64,000 nt of DNA from Micropterix aruncella (taxonomy: Eukaryota > Arthropoda > Insecta > Lepidoptera > Micropterigidae). Shown here piece by piece: positions 62,838-64,000 of the stretch. Under the pieces are notes generated by a model. The model did no database searches. It saw nothing but the letters and a program-made list of their open reading frames with translations, and was not told the origin of the DNA. The DNA lies in assembly GCA_944548615.1 (NCBI GenBank), contig OX155972.1, positions 8,145,719-8,209,718 of the forward strand, read 5' to 3'. How positions within the stretch are numbered: the stretch's first letter is position 1; each line of letters begins with the position of its first letter. The position numbers were made by a program, and so were the translations under genes.

Positions 62838-64000
62838 AGGGTGGTCCAAAAAAAACATTTTTCGATTGTTGGTGCTCCACAAGGCTCTCCTTGTTTCATA
62901 TCGCTCCAGGTACCGCTCAGCAAAATTTGAGCCAAAACTAATAATATTTAGGGGTCGCGATGATTTGATACTTTTTTGTATGGGATTTATAAGGAATCAA
63001 ATTTCTGTGATGCTTTTTTTTATTTAATAAATTATAATGATATATAAATTTAAAATAGGTAAATATAATTAGTTTGCATCTTTATTTCCAAACACATGTT
63101 CAAAATGATGGATTTAGAAGCCACAGGGAATTTTTTTCTGTGTAGATTTACCACACGGAGGAGATACTGCTTCTGCTGTTCGTTTTTTGTAATACTTGCA
63201 TTGAATTTCGTGATTAATGCAATTCCACGCTCTGCACAATCATTTATTACTTTCATTTGGCGAGCTTTCTCTCTTATTTCGATGTAGACTTCATCGGTAG
63301 GCCATTCTGAGGCATCTTTAGTTAAAAATGCCGCTGATTTTTCTCGTCCATTATTAATCAATAAATCAAACAGGGTCGCCGTCCGTTGTGTGAAAAAAGA
63401 CTGTAACAGGCTAGAAGGATCACAAGTTTTGCCATCTAGTCTCTTTCAAGCCTTTTGTTTAGGTGGTTTATACATATTTTGTACCATTTCTCTTTTGGAC
63501 TGAGACTTACTCTGGAATCGAGCAATGAAAGCCTGATCAAATGTTCGGAAAAATACCAAAGGTAGCGACGTAATGCTTTCAATGCAGTGTTACTAACATT
63601 CGTGTTCGGGTAATTTTTTATTAGTGTAAATAGATTTGCATCGTTTAGAGGAGCTCTTTCTGCCAATAGGGCCTCGTTCCAATAACGTCCAAAAATATGA
63701 CTCACAAACCGGTTCAATTCAGTGGTGGATCGTTTTTCTGAAACGGTGAGAGTGAATTGCTCTCGAAAAAGATATATTTTCAGACAATAGATAGCTTTTG
63801 CCATCCAACGAGCCTGGTGTAAGGCACCTGGTGCGCGAATCTTCAATTCAGCAGCTGATTCTGGCCTTCCTTCAAGGAAAATATGACAAAGATTAAGTAA
63901 TTCAAGGTAATCGTCTCTAAAGCTAAATAATTGGTAATTTCGCTATAATTTTTTTTCGTTTAATTCATCGCGACCTCTAAATGTGCTTCTAATAATCTGA
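62838..64000 (-). pseudogene. Frameshifted multi-copy transposon-like gene (runs off window end)
   Basis: Minus-strand pieces form one protein. From about 63950, NYQLFSFRDDYLELLNLCHI continues into KIRAPGALHQARWMAKAIYC, then RSTTELNRFVSHIFGRYWNE and RRYLWYFSEHLIRLSLLDSR. At about 63435 a one-base shift leads to LDGKTCDPSSLLQSFFTQRT, then FLTKDASEWPTDEVYIEIRE and VINDCAERGIALITKFNASI, ending at 63050. TAG at about 63943 is another break. It looks like a repeated invertebrate protein that I believe is transposon-borne, family not certain. AGGGTGGTCCAAAAAAA at 62838, 210 bp past the stop, may be a terminal repeat. Confidence 0.6.

Overview
The window looks like a piece of an AT-rich insect chromosome, possibly from a moth or butterfly (order inferred only from the mix of element families). 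Four features point to an insect-type eukaryote: Tc1/mariner, PIF/Harbinger and Helitron remnants; several non-LTR retrotransposon families; a tRNA-derived SINE; and short ~70-nt introns with normal splice signals. There is no bacterial gene organisation. Almost everything is repeat-derived, with long (TA)n tracts and one 200-base assembly gap (7028-7227). I see no conserved housekeeping gene and no rRNA gene.

Layout. 0-12 kb: a GC-rich retroposon copy, a diverged 0.5-0.75 kb dispersed repeat (1.07, 2.8, 3.3 kb), broken RNase H-bearing non-LTR elements (1.5, 4.5, 6.5, 11.4 kb), a PIF/Harbinger transposase fragment (5.7 kb) and a non-autonomous Helitron (9.5 kb). 12.5-24 kb: a block bracketed by two direct-oriented arrays of the same 118-bp repeat. 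Inside it lie a diverged pair of ~1-kb sequences and, at its core, six tandem copies of a 910-bp unit. 24-32 kb: a possible small secreted cysteine-rich ORF, two solo LTRs of one family inserted in other elements, Helitrons, and a CR1-like retroelement tail. 32.2-37.1 kb: a dead DD41D mariner, a (TA)n tract and a Helitron with a broken Pif1-type helicase. 40-50 kb: a CR1-like tail, an I-type element with a 14-bp target duplication, and a dense nest of GC-rich retroposons. 52.5-64 kb: two inverted SINE copies, tandem Helitrons, a 5'-truncated retroelement, two GC-rich retroposons nested head to head, and a frameshifted transposon-like gene that runs off the window end.

Main result. On the minus strand a first coding exon (21071-21282) with a strong GTAAGTG donor ends in phase 2. 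The nearest 910-bp unit supplies an acceptor of the same phase, followed by three GC-rich mini-exons (79, 57 and 54 nt) separated by AT-rich introns of 74 and 70 nt. The joined frame stays open. Each 910-bp unit carries the same exon cassette, and the units form a trimeric higher-order repeat (2,730 bp). I read this as a split gene, host or transposon-derived, whose 3' exons have been amplified into a satellite-like array.

Second result. A GC-rich, non-coding retroposon of about 660 bp (called GCR here) occurs at least ten times. Two complete insertions have 13-bp target-site duplications, and several copies are nested inside each other.

All calls come from reading the sequence. No database search was possible.
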